A DNA stretch of 64,000 nucleotides from JAKAWQ01 sp963745975 (GTDB taxonomy: Bacteria; Pseudomonadota; Alphaproteobacteria; Acetobacterales; Acetobacteraceae): NCBI GenBank assembly GCA_963745975.1, contig CAVUZJ010000006.1, positions 124,001-188,000 of the forward strand, in the 5' to 3' direction. The position numbers and the translations under genes are program-made. Each line of letters begins with the position of its first letter. The first letter of the stretch is position 1. The notes beneath the pieces are model-generated. The model was not told the DNA's origin. It saw only the letters and a list, made by a program, of their open reading frames with translations, and made no database searches. Shown one piece after another: positions 25,229 to 34,493 of the stretch.

Positions 25229-26847
25229 TCGGAGGGACCCGGCTCGGCGTTCCGCGCGGTCTCGCTTTCGCCGAGGGCAGCACGCATGATCGCTTCTTCC
25301 TCGATCGCCGCTCCGGCGAACTCGGCAACCGTGCTTCCCTCGTACATGACGAGCACGCGGTCGCACATGTTGACGATCTCGGGTATCTCGGTGGAGTGGA
25401 AGAGGATGGCACCGCCGGCATCGGCGAAGGCGCGCATCAGGAGATAGATCTGGTGCTTGGTGCCGACATCGACGCCGCGGGTCGGGTCGAAGAGAAGGAG
25501 GATGCGGCTCTCGGCGAGCAGCCATTTCGCGATCACGAGCTTCTGCTGGTTGCCGCCGGAGAACGCGCCCGCACTGGTGTAGAGAGCGCGCGGATCGACC
25601 TCGACCTCGGCGAGCGCGCGGGTGACCGCCGCGCTCTCTCGCGCGACGTCGATCACGCCCAGGCGCGCGAACCGGCTCACGACCGGTAGCGAAACGTTGA
25701 AGCGGCCCGAAAGCTTGAGGAAGAGGCCCTCCGTCTTGCGCTCCTCCGGCACCAGGCTGATCCCGATATGGCTCCGGATCGCGTCGCGCGGCGAGGCGAG
25801 CACGACCTCGCGCCCGTCCACCAGGAGCCGGCCCGCGGCGAGCGGCGCCATGCCGAAGCAGGCGAGGAACAGCTCCTGCTGGCCCATGCCTTGCAGCCCG
25901 GCAATGCCGAGGATCTCGCCCGGATGGAGGGAGAAGCTTGCGGCGCGGAGCTTGCCGGCGGTGGCGATGGACTGCGCGCCAAGGGCGGGCGCCAGGGCCG
26001 GCGTCGCGGCGGCGGGCGGGGCGGATGGGCGAGCGGGAAAGGTGCTGGCAAGCGAGCGGCCGATGATCATGCGGATCACATCGTCGTCGCTCGCCTCCGC
26101 GACTTCGGCGGTGCCGATCGTCCGGCCGTTGCGGAGCACCGTGAGGCGATCGCAGAAACGGCGCACCTCGCGGAGCCGATGCGTGATGAAGACGATCGTC
26201 ACGGAATCGGAGCGGAGTGCCGCGATGCGCTCGCCGAGCCAGTCGATGTCGCGGCCCGAGAGGCTCGACGTCGGCTCGTCGAGCAGCAGGATGCGCGGGC
26301 GGCGGAAAAGCGCGCGCGCGATCTCGATCTTTTGCCGCGCCGCGAGCTCGAGATCGCGGATCTCGGCGCGCGGGTCGATCTCCGCAAGCCCGATCGCGGC
26401 GAGATGCTCGGCCACGACCCGCTCGCCGTGGCGGCGGCGGAGCTGGCCGAGCGGGCCCCGCGGCGCGTTCGGCATCAGCATGTTCTCGGTGACGGTGAGG
26501 TCGCGGACGAGGGTCAGCTCCTGGAACGCGGTCGCAATTCCGTGCCGCCGCCCGGCGGCCGGGCTGTCCAGCACGACGCGGGCGCCGGCGAGCGCGATCT
26601 CGCCCTCGTCGGGCGAGATGAGGCCCGAAAGCAGCTTCACCACCGTCGATTTGCCGGCGCCGTTCTCGCCGAGCAGGGCGTGTGCCTCGCCCGCGGCGAC
26701 GCCGAACGAGGCATCCTTGAGCGCAACCGTCGCACCGAAGGATTTCGTCACGCCCCGGACCTCGAGCGCCGGCGGAAGGGGCACGCGCGAGACCTCCGAT
26801 GCGGGCGGGAGGACCAGACGTCGGTCCTCCCGCGCGGCCAGGATCAT
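25225..26847 (-). CDS. Sugar ABC transporter ATP-binding protein (RbsA type, two NBDs)
   Basis: A 540-residue protein with two nucleotide-binding domains. NBD1 has Walker A GENGAGKST, a signature region ELAARQKIEIARAL and Walker B LLLDEPTSSL. NBD2 has the weak Walker A usual for RbsA (GLQGMGQQE) and signature SGGNQQK. Its Walker B reads LLLFDPTRGVDVG, so the expected Asp-Glu pair is Phe-Asp and NBD2 is probably catalytically weak. The start ATG 26847 overlaps the binding-protein stop, and the stop overlaps the permease start. Confidence 0.92.
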   Translation of the reverse strand: MILAAREDRRLVLPPASEVSRVPLPPALEVRGVTKSFGATVALKDASFGVAAGEAHALLGENGAGKSTVVKLLSGLISPDEGEIALAGARVVLDSPAAGRRHGIATAFQELTLVRDLTVTENMLMPNAPRGPLGQLRRRHGERVVAEHLAAIGLAEIDPRAEIRDLELAARQKIEIARALFRRPRILLLDEPTSSLSGRDIDWLGERIAALRSDSVTIVFITHRLREVRRFCDRLTVLRNGRTIGTAEVAEASDDDVIRMIIGRSLASTFPARPSAPPAAATPALAPALGAQSIATAGKLRAASFSLHPGEILGIAGLQGMGQQELFLACFGMAPLAAGRLLVDGREVVLASPRDAIRSHIGISLVPEERKTEGLFLKLSGRFNVSLPVVSRFARLGVIDVARESAAVTRALAEVEVDPRALYTSAGAFSGGNQQKLVIAKWLLAESRILLLFDPTRGVDVGTKHQIYLLMRAFADAGGAILFHSTEIPEIVNMCDRVLVMYEGSTVAEFAGAAIEEEAIMRAALGESETARNAEPGPSE

Positions 26848-27968
26848 TGCTCCGGCGTGCCGTTCAGGGCAGCCTTGAGGCCGACCTCGGGCGTGTCGGG
26901 CGAATAGATCGAGGCGAACCATCCCGGGTTGCTGATGATCGCCGGCTGGAAGACGTTGCAGCCCTGCTCCATCTCCTGCCAGGTGCCCTTGGTGCAGAGC
27001 TTGGCCGTCGCGTTGGTCACGATCGGCAGCGGCAGCTTGGTGAATTTGGGCACCGTCTTGCCCTCGAGGACGTCCACCGCGAGCTTGAGCGCGAGCGCGC
27101 CGGAATAGGGCGGCGAGGCGTAGGAGATGCTGGGCGCGCCCAAGGGCGCGTAGGTGTCGTGGGCGCCCTGCACGCTCGGATCGCCCGCGGGCAGCATCTG
27201 GATGCGATGGCCGTTGGAGCCTTCGCCGGCGCACGGCTTGAGCTTGTCGTTGGCGATCCCCGCCTCCTTCTCCATCGAGGCGGCGGTGTAGCAGCCGACC
27301 TGCATCCAGAGCCCGTCGATCTGGCTCCAGGGATGGGTGGTGAGGATCCTCGTCAGCACGGTCCGCGCCACGGCCTGGCTCCACATGCCGACCCCTTGGG
27401 CGATGATGTGGATGCCCGGATATTTCGCGAACACCGCCTTCGCGGCTTCCGTGCGCTGGGTATCGACCGAGGTGCCGGGCACGCCGGTGATGACGACGAT
27501 GTTGCCCTTCTCGTGCAGCGCCTTGACCAGCCATTCGGCGGGAATGCCGCCGGCGTCGAGCTGGTCGATATGGACGTTGTAGGCGCAAGGCTCGGTGATC
27601 TCGGAATCATAGGCGATGATCACGACGTGCCGCGCGCAGGCGCTTCTCACCACCTGGTTGAGCGCGGTCGGCGAGATCGGATAGACGACGATGGCCTGCG
27701 CGCCCTCCTCCACCATCGCATTGATCTGCTGGATCTGGCGCTGCGCATCGGGCCCCGCGACCTTCACCTCGAGGCTCACCTTGTCGCGATAGTCCTTCGA
27801 GGCGGCCATGGCCTTCACCATGTTCGCCGCCTCCGCCTGCCAGTCATTCCCGATATAGCTCATGGAAAGGAAGATCTTGAACTTCTTCCCGGCGGCCTCG
27901 GCATGGTGGGTGGCGGCGGTGAGCCCGAAGGCGATCGCCACGGCGAGCAAGGGCGCTTTCCATCTCAC
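26844..27968 (-). CDS. Sugar ABC transporter substrate-binding protein
   Basis: A 374-residue periplasmic binding protein with a Sec signal peptide (cleavage after AEA near residue 25). The Peripla_BP_4-like fold of ribose-type binders shows in FLSMSYIGNDWQAEAANMVK, INAMVEEGAQAIVVYP and GNIVVITGVPGTSVDTQR. It is the first gene of the leftward transporter-SDR-lactonase operon and divergent from a GntR/FCD regulator. The ligand is probably a sugar or sugar derivative, inferred from the neighbours. Confidence 0.9.
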   Translation of the reverse strand: MRWKAPLLAVAIAFGLTAATHHAEAAGKKFKIFLSMSYIGNDWQAEAANMVKAMAASKDYRDKVSLEVKVAGPDAQRQIQQINAMVEEGAQAIVVYPISPTALNQVVRSACARHVVIIAYDSEITEPCAYNVHIDQLDAGGIPAEWLVKALHEKGNIVVITGVPGTSVDTQRTEAAKAVFAKYPGIHIIAQGVGMWSQAVARTVLTRILTTHPWSQIDGLWMQVGCYTAASMEKEAGIANDKLKPCAGEGSNGHRIQMLPAGDPSVQGAHDTYAPLGAPSISYASPPYSGALALKLAVDVLEGKTVPKFTKLPLPIVTNATAKLCTKGTWQEMEQGCNVFQPAIISNPGWFASIYSPDTPEVGLKAALNGTPEQ

Positions 27969-28060
27969 GATGTTTCCTCCTCTGTTCCGAACCTCCGCGG
28001 GGGAGAGGCCGCGTGGTCGCGCCTTCCCTTGGGGGACGAAATTTTTCTCTCGACAGATAT

Positions 28061-28075
28061 TTGATCATAGATCAA
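28061..28075. promoter_or_regulatory. Palindromic operator candidate for the GntR/FCD regulator
   Basis: TTGATCATAGATCAA has perfect 6-bp arms about a 3-nt centre and lies between the divergent binding-protein gene and the regulator gene, just before the regulator ribosome site. GntR/FCD proteins bind short TTG...CAA palindromes, so this is a good candidate site for autoregulation and control of the transporter operon. Confidence 0.5.
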
Positions 28076-28087
28076 GGATCAGCGCGC

Positions 28088-28825
28088 ATGCAAGTGGCGC
28101 GCCCCCGAAGCAGGACAAGGAAGCAGGATCAGAGACCGGCGATGCAGGAGACGGCCGCCACCGCCGAGCGGAAGCTGCCGCTCAGCCCGGTCGATCGCGA
28201 GACCGTGCAGGAGCGCGTCTATCGCCGCATTCGCGAGATGATCCTCAACGGCGAGATCGAGCCCGGGCAGACCATCACCATTCCGGGGCTCTCCGCCGCG
28301 TTCCAGGTGAGCGCGATGCCGGTGCGCGAGGCGCTGCGCCGGCTGATGGCGGAGCAGGCATTGATGGTGGTCGCGGGCCGCTCGGTCGGCATCCCGGCGC
28401 TGACGCGGGCGCGGCTCGCGGATCTCCGGCGCGTGCGGCGCGAGGTCGAAGGGCTGGCGATCGCCTGGGCGGCGGAGCGGGTCGGCCCGGCCGAGCTCAG
28501 GCTACTTTCGAAGATGGTGAGCGAGATGGAGCTCGCGGCGGATGCGCGCGACGGGCGGCGCTATGTGCCGGCCAACCACGATTTTCATTTCACCATCTAC
28601 CGCGCGGCCAATTCGCCGACATTGTTCAGCATCATCGAATCGCTCTGGCTGCAGATCGGGCCCTATTTCCACGTGCTGCGCGCCTCGGAGAACTGGCACG
28701 CCGCGAACTCGCGCCACCGGGCCATGCTCGAGGCGCTGGGGCGCGGCGACGGGGCCGCGGGGGCCGAAGCGCTTCGGCGCGATATCGACGATGCGGCGGC
28801 GGCGCTCGAGGTGCTGCTCGGCTGA
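28088..28825 (+). CDS. GntR family regulator with FCD ligand domain
   Basis: About 245 residues with an N-terminal winged HTH (VYRRIREMILNGEIEPGQTI, then AMPVREALRRLMAEQAL) and an all-helical FCD domain (LADLRRVRREVEGLAIAWA onward). The FCD metal-site residues Asp, His and His are suggested in ANHDFHFTIYRAAN and NSRHRAML. The start is ATG 28088 after AAGGA; ATG 28142 is the alternative. Divergent position and the palindrome at 28061 make it the likely regulator of the sugar operon. Confidence 0.9.
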   Translation: MQVARPRSRTRKQDQRPAMQETAATAERKLPLSPVDRETVQERVYRRIREMILNGEIEPGQTITIPGLSAAFQVSAMPVREALRRLMAEQALMVVAGRSVGIPALTRARLADLRRVRREVEGLAIAWAAERVGPAELRLLSKMVSEMELAADARDGRRYVPANHDFHFTIYRAANSPTLFSIIESLWLQIGPYFHVLRASENWHAANSRHRAMLEALGRGDGAAGAEALRRDIDDAAAALEVLLG

Positions 28826-28902
28826 CGCCCCCGCTTGACCGGCACGGCCGAGCATGCAAATCTTCCAGTGGAAATCTTTGATTTGGGCAGCAGTACCTGT
28901 CC

Positions 28903-28922
28903 CATGTTTCACGTGAAACATG
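28903..28922. other. parS-type ParB binding site
   Basis: A perfect 20-bp palindrome whose core, 28905-28920, is TGTTTCACGTGAAACA, the consensus chromosomal parS sequence bound by ParB. It lies between the GntR gene and the convergent fumarase gene, outside any coding frame. No parA or parB gene is in the window. I noticed no second copy by eye. Confidence 0.85.
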
Positions 28923-28958
28923 GCCCGAATCAACAGCTTCTCCGTGCACACTTGGCCG

Positions 28959-30494
28959 TCAATGCGCGGCGGCGTCCAAAATCCCGAGAGGCATTCTCCC
29001 GATTTTCGCGCACCAGAAACGCGGCCCGCTCCGGTGCACCGAATCGCCGCTCGCATCCACCGCCACCGTCACCGGCATGTCCTTCACCTCGAACTCGTAG
29101 ATCGCCTCCATCCCGAGATCCTCGAACGCAAGCACCCGCGCCTTGGTAATCGCCTTCGAAACGAGATACGCCGCCCCACCCACCGCCATCAAATAAACCA
29201 CCCTGTTGTCCCGGATCGCCGCAATCGCCTCCGATCCCCGCTCGGCCTTGCCGATCATCCCGATCAGCCCCGCCCGCTCGATCATCGTCCGCGTGAACTT
29301 GTCCATCCGCGTCGCCGTCGTCGGCCCCGCCGGCCCCACGGCCTCGCCCCGCACCGCAGGCACCGGCCCCACGTAATAGAGAAAACGGTTGGCGAGATCG
29401 ACCGGCAGCCTCTCGCCCCGCTCCATCATCTCCGCCAGCCGCTTGTGCGCCGCATCGCGCCCGGTCAGGATTTTTCCGTTGAGGAGCAGCCCCTCGCCCG
29501 CCTTCCACTCCGCGATTTCCGCCTTCGTGATCCCGTCCAGGAACACGCGCCGCTTCCCCGCGCTCAGATCTTCCGAAATCACCGGCCAGTCCGCGAGATC
29601 GGGCACCGGAAGCTCCGCCGGCCCCGACCCGTCGAGCGCGAACCGCACCCAGCGCGTCGCCGCGCAGTTCGGAATGATCGCGACCGGCAACAGCGCCGCA
29701 TGCGCCGGATAGTCGCGGATCTTCACGTCCAGCACCGTCGTCAGCCCGCCCAGCCCCTGCGCCCCAACCCCGAGCGCATTCACTTTATCATAGAGCTCGA
29801 GCCGCAATTCCTCGATCCGGTTCTTCGCCCCGCGCGCCTTCAGCTCCTGGATGTCGATCGGCTCGGCGAGCGCCGCCTTGGCAAGCTCCATCGTCTTCTC
29901 CGGCGTGCCCCCGATCCCAATCCCGAGAATCCCCGGCGGGCACCACCCCGCGCCCATCTTCGGCACCGTCCCCACCACCCAATCGACGATCGAGTCCGAA
30001 GGGTTGAGCGTCGCAAAATGCGCCTTCGCCTCCCCGCCCCCACCCTTGGCGAGCACGATCGCGCCGAGCTTGTCCCCCGGCACCACGCGGTGATGGATCA
30101 CCGCCGGCGTGTTGTCCCCGCTGTTCCGCCGCGCGCCGGCCGGGTCGGTGACGATCGATTCCCGAAGCGGATTGTCCGCATCGAGGTACGCCCGCCTGAC
30201 GCCCTCGTTCACCATCTCGTCGAGCCCCATGGTGGCACCGTCCCAGCGCACCTCCATGCCGATCTCGAGAAATATTGTGACGATTCCCGTATCCTGGCAG
30301 ATCGGCCGATGTCCCATCGCCGCCATCCGCGAGTTTATAAGAATTTGGGCGATCGCATCCTTCGCCGCCGGCGCTTCCTCCCGTTCGTACGCCCCCGCCA
30401 TCGCGCGGATGAAATCCGGCGGATGATAGTACGAGATGTACTGCAAAGCGTCCGCGACGCTCCGGATCACATCCTCCTGCCGCACCACGCTCAT
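28959..30494 (-). CDS. Fumarate hydratase class I (iron-sulfur)
   Basis: A 511-residue class I fumarase that interconverts fumarate and malate using a [4Fe-4S] cluster. The three cluster cysteines are seen as C66 in PICQDTG, C185 in GWCPPG and C277 in IPNCAATRW. The alpha and beta parts are fused, as in FumA, and the C-terminal part holds GPTTATRMDKF and AVDASGDSVH. The start ATG 30494 has GGGAGG upstream. poxB lies just upstream in the same direction with a 12-bp gap, so they may be cotranscribed. Confidence 0.93.
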   Translation of the reverse strand: MSVVRQEDVIRSVADALQYISYYHPPDFIRAMAGAYEREEAPAAKDAIAQILINSRMAAMGHRPICQDTGIVTIFLEIGMEVRWDGATMGLDEMVNEGVRRAYLDADNPLRESIVTDPAGARRNSGDNTPAVIHHRVVPGDKLGAIVLAKGGGGEAKAHFATLNPSDSIVDWVVGTVPKMGAGWCPPGILGIGIGGTPEKTMELAKAALAEPIDIQELKARGAKNRIEELRLELYDKVNALGVGAQGLGGLTTVLDVKIRDYPAHAALLPVAIIPNCAATRWVRFALDGSGPAELPVPDLADWPVISEDLSAGKRRVFLDGITKAEIAEWKAGEGLLLNGKILTGRDAAHKRLAEMMERGERLPVDLANRFLYYVGPVPAVRGEAVGPAGPTTATRMDKFTRTMIERAGLIGMIGKAERGSEAIAAIRDNRVVYLMAVGGAAYLVSKAITKARVLAFEDLGMEAIYEFEVKDMPVTVAVDASGDSVHRSGPRFWCAKIGRMPLGILDAAAH

Positions 30495-30505
30495 CCCCGC
30501 CTCCC

Positions 30506-32233
30506 TCAAATCCGCAGGTTGGTCCGCGCCAGCTCCACCACTTCCTCGCCGCGGCCGCTGATGATCGCCCTCAGCATGAAAAGCGAAAAACCCTTGGCCT
30601 GCTCGAGCTGGATCTTGGGCGGCATCACCAGCTCCTGCTTCGCGGTCAGCACATCGACCAGCACCGGCCCGTCATGCGCAAGCGCCTGGCCGAGCGCGTC
30701 CTCGAGCGCGCCCGGCGCCTCGACGCGGATCCCGAGCACGCCCATCGCGTTCGCCATCGCCGCGAAGTCCGGGTTCTTGAGGTCCGTCCCCGTATCGAGA
30801 TAGCCCGCAGCCTTCATCTCCATCGCGACGAACCCGAGCACGCCATTGTCGAAGACGATCACCTTCACCGGCAAGCCAAGCTGCACGAGCGAAAGAAAAT
30901 CGCCCATCAGCATCGCGAACCCGCCGTCCCCCGAGAGCGAGATCACCTGCCGCTTCGGAAACGAAGCCTGCGCGCCGATCGCCTGCGAGAGCGCGTTCGC
31001 CATCGAGCCGTGATTGAACGAGCCGAGCAGCCGCCGCTTGCCGTTCATCTCGAGGTACCGCGCCGCCCATACCGTCGGCGTGCCGACATCGGCGGTGAAG
31101 ATCGCATCGTCCGCCGCAAGCTCGCTCACCACCCGCGCCACGTATTGCGGATGGATGCGCGGATCGCCCGTCCGCGGCCGCGCCAGCTCGTCGAGCCCCG
31201 ACCGCGCCGCCGCATAATGCTTGCGCGCGGCGTCGAGGAAGCGCCGGTCCTTGCCGCCCTTCAGCCGCGGCAGCAGCGCCTTGATCGTCGCCTTCACATC
31301 GCCGATCAGCCCGATGTCGCAATGGGTCCGCCGCCCCAGCGCCTCGGGCCTGATATCGATCTGCGCCACCTTCGCGCTCTCCGGATAGAAGTTCCGGTAG
31401 GGAAAATCGGTCCCGAGCATCAACAGCGTGTCGCACGAGCCCATCGCCTGGTAGCCGGAGCTGAACCCGATCAGCCCCGTCATCCCGACATCGTAAGGGT
31501 TCTCCCACTCGACATATTCCTTGCCCCGGAGCGCGTGCACCACCGGCGCGGCGAGCGCCTCGGCGAGCCCGACGACCTCGTCATGCGCGCCGGCGCAGCC
31601 GCTGCCGCAGAGCATCGTCACGGCCGCCGAGTTGTTCAGCAGCCCGGCCAGCCGATCCAGCTCCCGCTCCTCCGGCACCACCACCGAAGGTGCGGTCTCG
31701 AGCCAGCGCGAAGTGGCGCCCTCCGGCGCCGGCTTGAGCGCAACGTCGCCCGGCAGCACGATCACCGCGACACCCTTCCGGTGGATCGCGGCGAGCATCG
31801 CCGTCCGCAGCACGTTCGGCATCTGCTCCGGGTTGGAAACCAGCTCCACATAGTGGCTGCATTCGCGAAAGAGCCCGGTCGGGTGCGTCTCCTGGAAATA
31901 GGAAAGCCCGATCTCCGAGGAGGGGATGTGCGCCGCGATCGCCAGCACCGGCACGTGGCTGCGGTGGCAATCGAAGAGCCCGTTGATGAGATGCAGATTG
32001 CCCGGCCCGCAGCTTCCCACACACACCGCGAGCCTGCCGGTCAGCGCCGCCTCGGCGCCTGCCGCGAAGGCGGCCGCCTCCTCGTGGCGCACGTGCATCC
32101 AGGCGATCGAGCCCAACCGGCGCAAACTATCGTTGAGCCCGTTCAAGCTGTCGCCGGTCACGCCCCAGATGCGGCGGACGCCGCCGGCTGCGAGCGTCGC
32201 CGCGATGAGATCGGCGATCGTCGTCGTGGCCAT
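30506..32233 (-). CDS. poxB: Pyruvate dehydrogenase (quinone) / thiamine-dependent oxidase, PoxB type
   Basis: A 575-residue TPP enzyme that oxidises pyruvate to acetate and CO2, passing electrons to quinone at the membrane. The catalytic Glu is in HVRHEEAAAFAAG, and the TPP/Mg motif runs from GDGGFAM to FDNGVLGFV. The C-terminal MLRAIISGRGEEVVELARTN is the membrane-binding tail typical of PoxB. Start ATG 32233; an upstream in-frame ATG would add six residues. Other TPP oxidases are less likely because of the tail. Confidence 0.9.
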   Translation of the reverse strand: MATTTIADLIAATLAAGGVRRIWGVTGDSLNGLNDSLRRLGSIAWMHVRHEEAAAFAAGAEAALTGRLAVCVGSCGPGNLHLINGLFDCHRSHVPVLAIAAHIPSSEIGLSYFQETHPTGLFRECSHYVELVSNPEQMPNVLRTAMLAAIHRKGVAVIVLPGDVALKPAPEGATSRWLETAPSVVVPEERELDRLAGLLNNSAAVTMLCGSGCAGAHDEVVGLAEALAAPVVHALRGKEYVEWENPYDVGMTGLIGFSSGYQAMGSCDTLLMLGTDFPYRNFYPESAKVAQIDIRPEALGRRTHCDIGLIGDVKATIKALLPRLKGGKDRRFLDAARKHYAAARSGLDELARPRTGDPRIHPQYVARVVSELAADDAIFTADVGTPTVWAARYLEMNGKRRLLGSFNHGSMANALSQAIGAQASFPKRQVISLSGDGGFAMLMGDFLSLVQLGLPVKVIVFDNGVLGFVAMEMKAAGYLDTGTDLKNPDFAAMANAMGVLGIRVEAPGALEDALGQALAHDGPVLVDVLTAKQELVMPPKIQLEQAKGFSLFMLRAIISGRGEEVVELARTNLRI

Positions 32234-32266
32234 GGCGCGCCCCCCCTGCAAGACCGTGTCCGGCGT

Positions 32267-34324
32267 TTATGCCGGAGAATCGGCTTCCGACCAAGCAACG
32301 GCCGAACCAAGCGGTCCCGTTGCGAGCCTCGCGAGCGCGGTCCGGAGCAGCCTCGCCTGCGCAACCATCCGGCCAAGCTCGTCGCCGAGGAAGCCCGGCG
32401 CCACGGCGGCTTTGTCGAGATCGGGCGAAAGATCGCCGCCTTCCGCGAGTGCGGCGAGCGCGGGGACGAATGACGCGCGGAAGCTCTCCATCGCCGGCCG
32501 CTGCTCAGACGATGCCGCGGTGGCAACCGCATTGAGGCTGATCATCAGCCGTTGCAGCGCGGTCGCCGCCAGCACCGTGGCGGCGAGGTTCTCCGCGTTG
32601 CCGCCAAGCTCGCTCGCCGAGCGCTGAATCGCGGCCTGGAGGTTTGTCGTATCAAGCCCCGCCTGGCGGTGCGCGGCCTCGAAGGACGCCGCATCCGTTT
32701 CGCTCAACACACGCTCGGCATAGGCCGCGATCGAGCGGATGCTGGCGCGGAGCAGCGCAGGCAACGTCTTGCGCTCGAAGCTCGGCCAGAGGAGATGGCC
32801 GCCGACGATCGCGAGCACCGCGCCGATCGCCGTTCCCGCCAGCCGCAGCAACGCGACGTTCCGATCGAGCCCGGGTGTCAGGAAATGCTCGAAGGGAATG
32901 AGCCCGGCGGAGAGGAAGAAGATCGCGAGGCTGTAGTTGAACGGCAGGACCGCCATCATCCAGAAGAAGGCGACGCCGACCGCAACGAGCTCGGCTTGCG
33001 GGCCGGCGAGGAACGGCATGAGCGCCGACCCGACGAGGATGCCCGCCGACGTCCCGACGAGCCGCTGCACCGTGCGCGCGAGCGTCGCCCCCGCATAGGG
33101 CTTGAGCGCGACCGTCACCGTGAGCGGGATCCAGTAGCCGAACGGTCCCGGAAAGAACCGGAAGATGACGACGGCGACGGCGGCGACGACGCCGAAGCGG
33201 AGCGCGTGCCGCGCCACGACCGAATTGGGATCGAGGCACGCGGCGAGCGGGGCGAGCAGGTCCTTGAGCCCGGCGGCGGCGGGCGGTGCGGGCTCGGGCG
33301 CGCCCTCCGCCGGCGCCTCGCCGAGGAGGATGCGGATCGCGCGGGCGAGGGCCGCCGCCATCCGCCGCTCGGTCTCGCGGGCGAGGCCCGGTGAAGGCTC
33401 CAAAGTGACCATCCGGTCGAGCCCGGCGAGCGTGTCCCTGAGCGGCGCCTGCCGCGCGGGCGCGGCGAGCGCGGCCGCCACCTCGCGGGCCGCATCGGCG
33501 AGCGGGGCGAGCGACGTCGCTTGCTGCTCGCGCAGCAGCGCCGCGAGCGAGAAGAGCCGGTCGGCGATCTCGATCAGGACGAGGTTGCGCTGCGCCGCCC
33601 CGCTCCAGCCATGCTGGCCGCGTCGAAGCTCGGCGCCGACGCGGCGGGCCTCGGCGATCGCCGCGCGCACGCGCGTCTCCGAGGAAACCGGCTCGCGCGG
33701 ATCGTCCTCGCGCCCGGCCGCGACGATGTCGATGTAGGAAGCGACGGCGCGGAAGCACTCGGCCGCCTGGCCCCGGAGCGGCGCATAGGGCCCGGCGATC
33801 CGAACCAGCCAGGTTGCGGCCATGGTGAGCGCGCCGCCGGCCGCGAAAAGGGCGCCGAGCCCGGCCGCCGCGGCGAGCGAATGGTCGCGGGCGGGAAGGC
33901 CAAGCTCGACATAGGCCCAGGCGATCGGCAGGCCCATTGTCGCGAAAGCGTTGCCGTAAACGCCGATCACGCCGGCGAGGACGCCCCAGAACAGCATGAA
34001 GAGCACGGAGGTGAGGAGCGCGCCGCCGGCCAGGACGCCGCTCGCGAGGGCGAGCCCGCCGAGCCCGGCGCCGAGTGCGAGGCGAAGCGGCTGAAGCCGA
34101 TCTCCGTCGTCGGTGGAATCGCCGATCGCCAGCAGATAGGCGCCGATGCCGACCCAGATCAGCGCCGGCATCGCCAAGAGGCGGGCAAGCTCGAGCGGGA
34201 CGAGGAGCGCGATCACGGTGCGGATCGCGAGCCGCCATCCGAGCCGCCGCGGGTCGAAGACGACGAGATCGGCGAGCAGGCGGCTCGTCGTTCGCGAACC
34301 GGAAAATAGCATCAATACCATCAT
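32267..34324 (-). CDS. FUSC family membrane protein (fusaric-acid-resistance type)
   Basis: A 685-residue protein with two blocks of about six membrane helices, roughly residues 25-165 and 370-510. Soluble helical stretches lie between and after them, as in FUSC/AaeB/YccS proteins. Signature segments are ALIWVGIGAYLLAIGD in the first block and PFGYWIPLTVTVALKP, then TLARTVQRLVGTSAGILVGS, in the second. These proteins export aromatic acids or act as multidrug pumps with partner proteins; no HlyD partner is next to it. It starts divergently from the peptide transporter operon. Confidence 0.88.
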   Translation of the reverse strand: MMVLMLFSGSRTTSRLLADLVVFDPRRLGWRLAIRTVIALLVPLELARLLAMPALIWVGIGAYLLAIGDSTDDGDRLQPLRLALGAGLGGLALASGVLAGGALLTSVLFMLFWGVLAGVIGVYGNAFATMGLPIAWAYVELGLPARDHSLAAAAGLGALFAAGGALTMAATWLVRIAGPYAPLRGQAAECFRAVASYIDIVAAGREDDPREPVSSETRVRAAIAEARRVGAELRRGQHGWSGAAQRNLVLIEIADRLFSLAALLREQQATSLAPLADAAREVAAALAAPARQAPLRDTLAGLDRMVTLEPSPGLARETERRMAAALARAIRILLGEAPAEGAPEPAPPAAAGLKDLLAPLAACLDPNSVVARHALRFGVVAAVAVVIFRFFPGPFGYWIPLTVTVALKPYAGATLARTVQRLVGTSAGILVGSALMPFLAGPQAELVAVGVAFFWMMAVLPFNYSLAIFFLSAGLIPFEHFLTPGLDRNVALLRLAGTAIGAVLAIVGGHLLWPSFERKTLPALLRASIRSIAAYAERVLSETDAASFEAAHRQAGLDTTNLQAAIQRSASELGGNAENLAATVLAATALQRLMISLNAVATAASSEQRPAMESFRASFVPALAALAEGGDLSPDLDKAAVAPGFLGDELGRMVAQARLLRTALARLATGPLGSAVAWSEADSPA

Positions 34325-34390
34325 GGGGGGCGCGGCGCGGCGCCTGTCCAGACGCCCCGGCGGCAGCCCTGCGACTGGCGCAGATGAGCG

Positions 34391-34418
34391 TTGACCGGGG
34401 CGCGCGGAACTCTATAGG
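34391..34418 (+). promoter_or_regulatory. Sigma-70-like promoter before the peptide ABC operon
   Basis: TTGACC (34391-34396) and TATAGG (34413-34418) with a 16-bp spacer, about 75 bp before the binding-protein start. It stands out in a GC-rich intergenic region. No operator was recognised. Confidence 0.4.
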
Positions 34419-34493
34419 GTCCCCGCCAATACCGGCTCAAGCATGTCCCGGCGCGCAGGAGGGCATGCCAAGCCGTTGCTGCAGGAGGCCGCA

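Noticed and set aside
28061..28075. FNR/FixK box reading of the TTGATC palindrome
   Set aside because: The half-sites TTGAT and ATCAA are 5 bp apart, not 4; it fits a GntR-type operator better.
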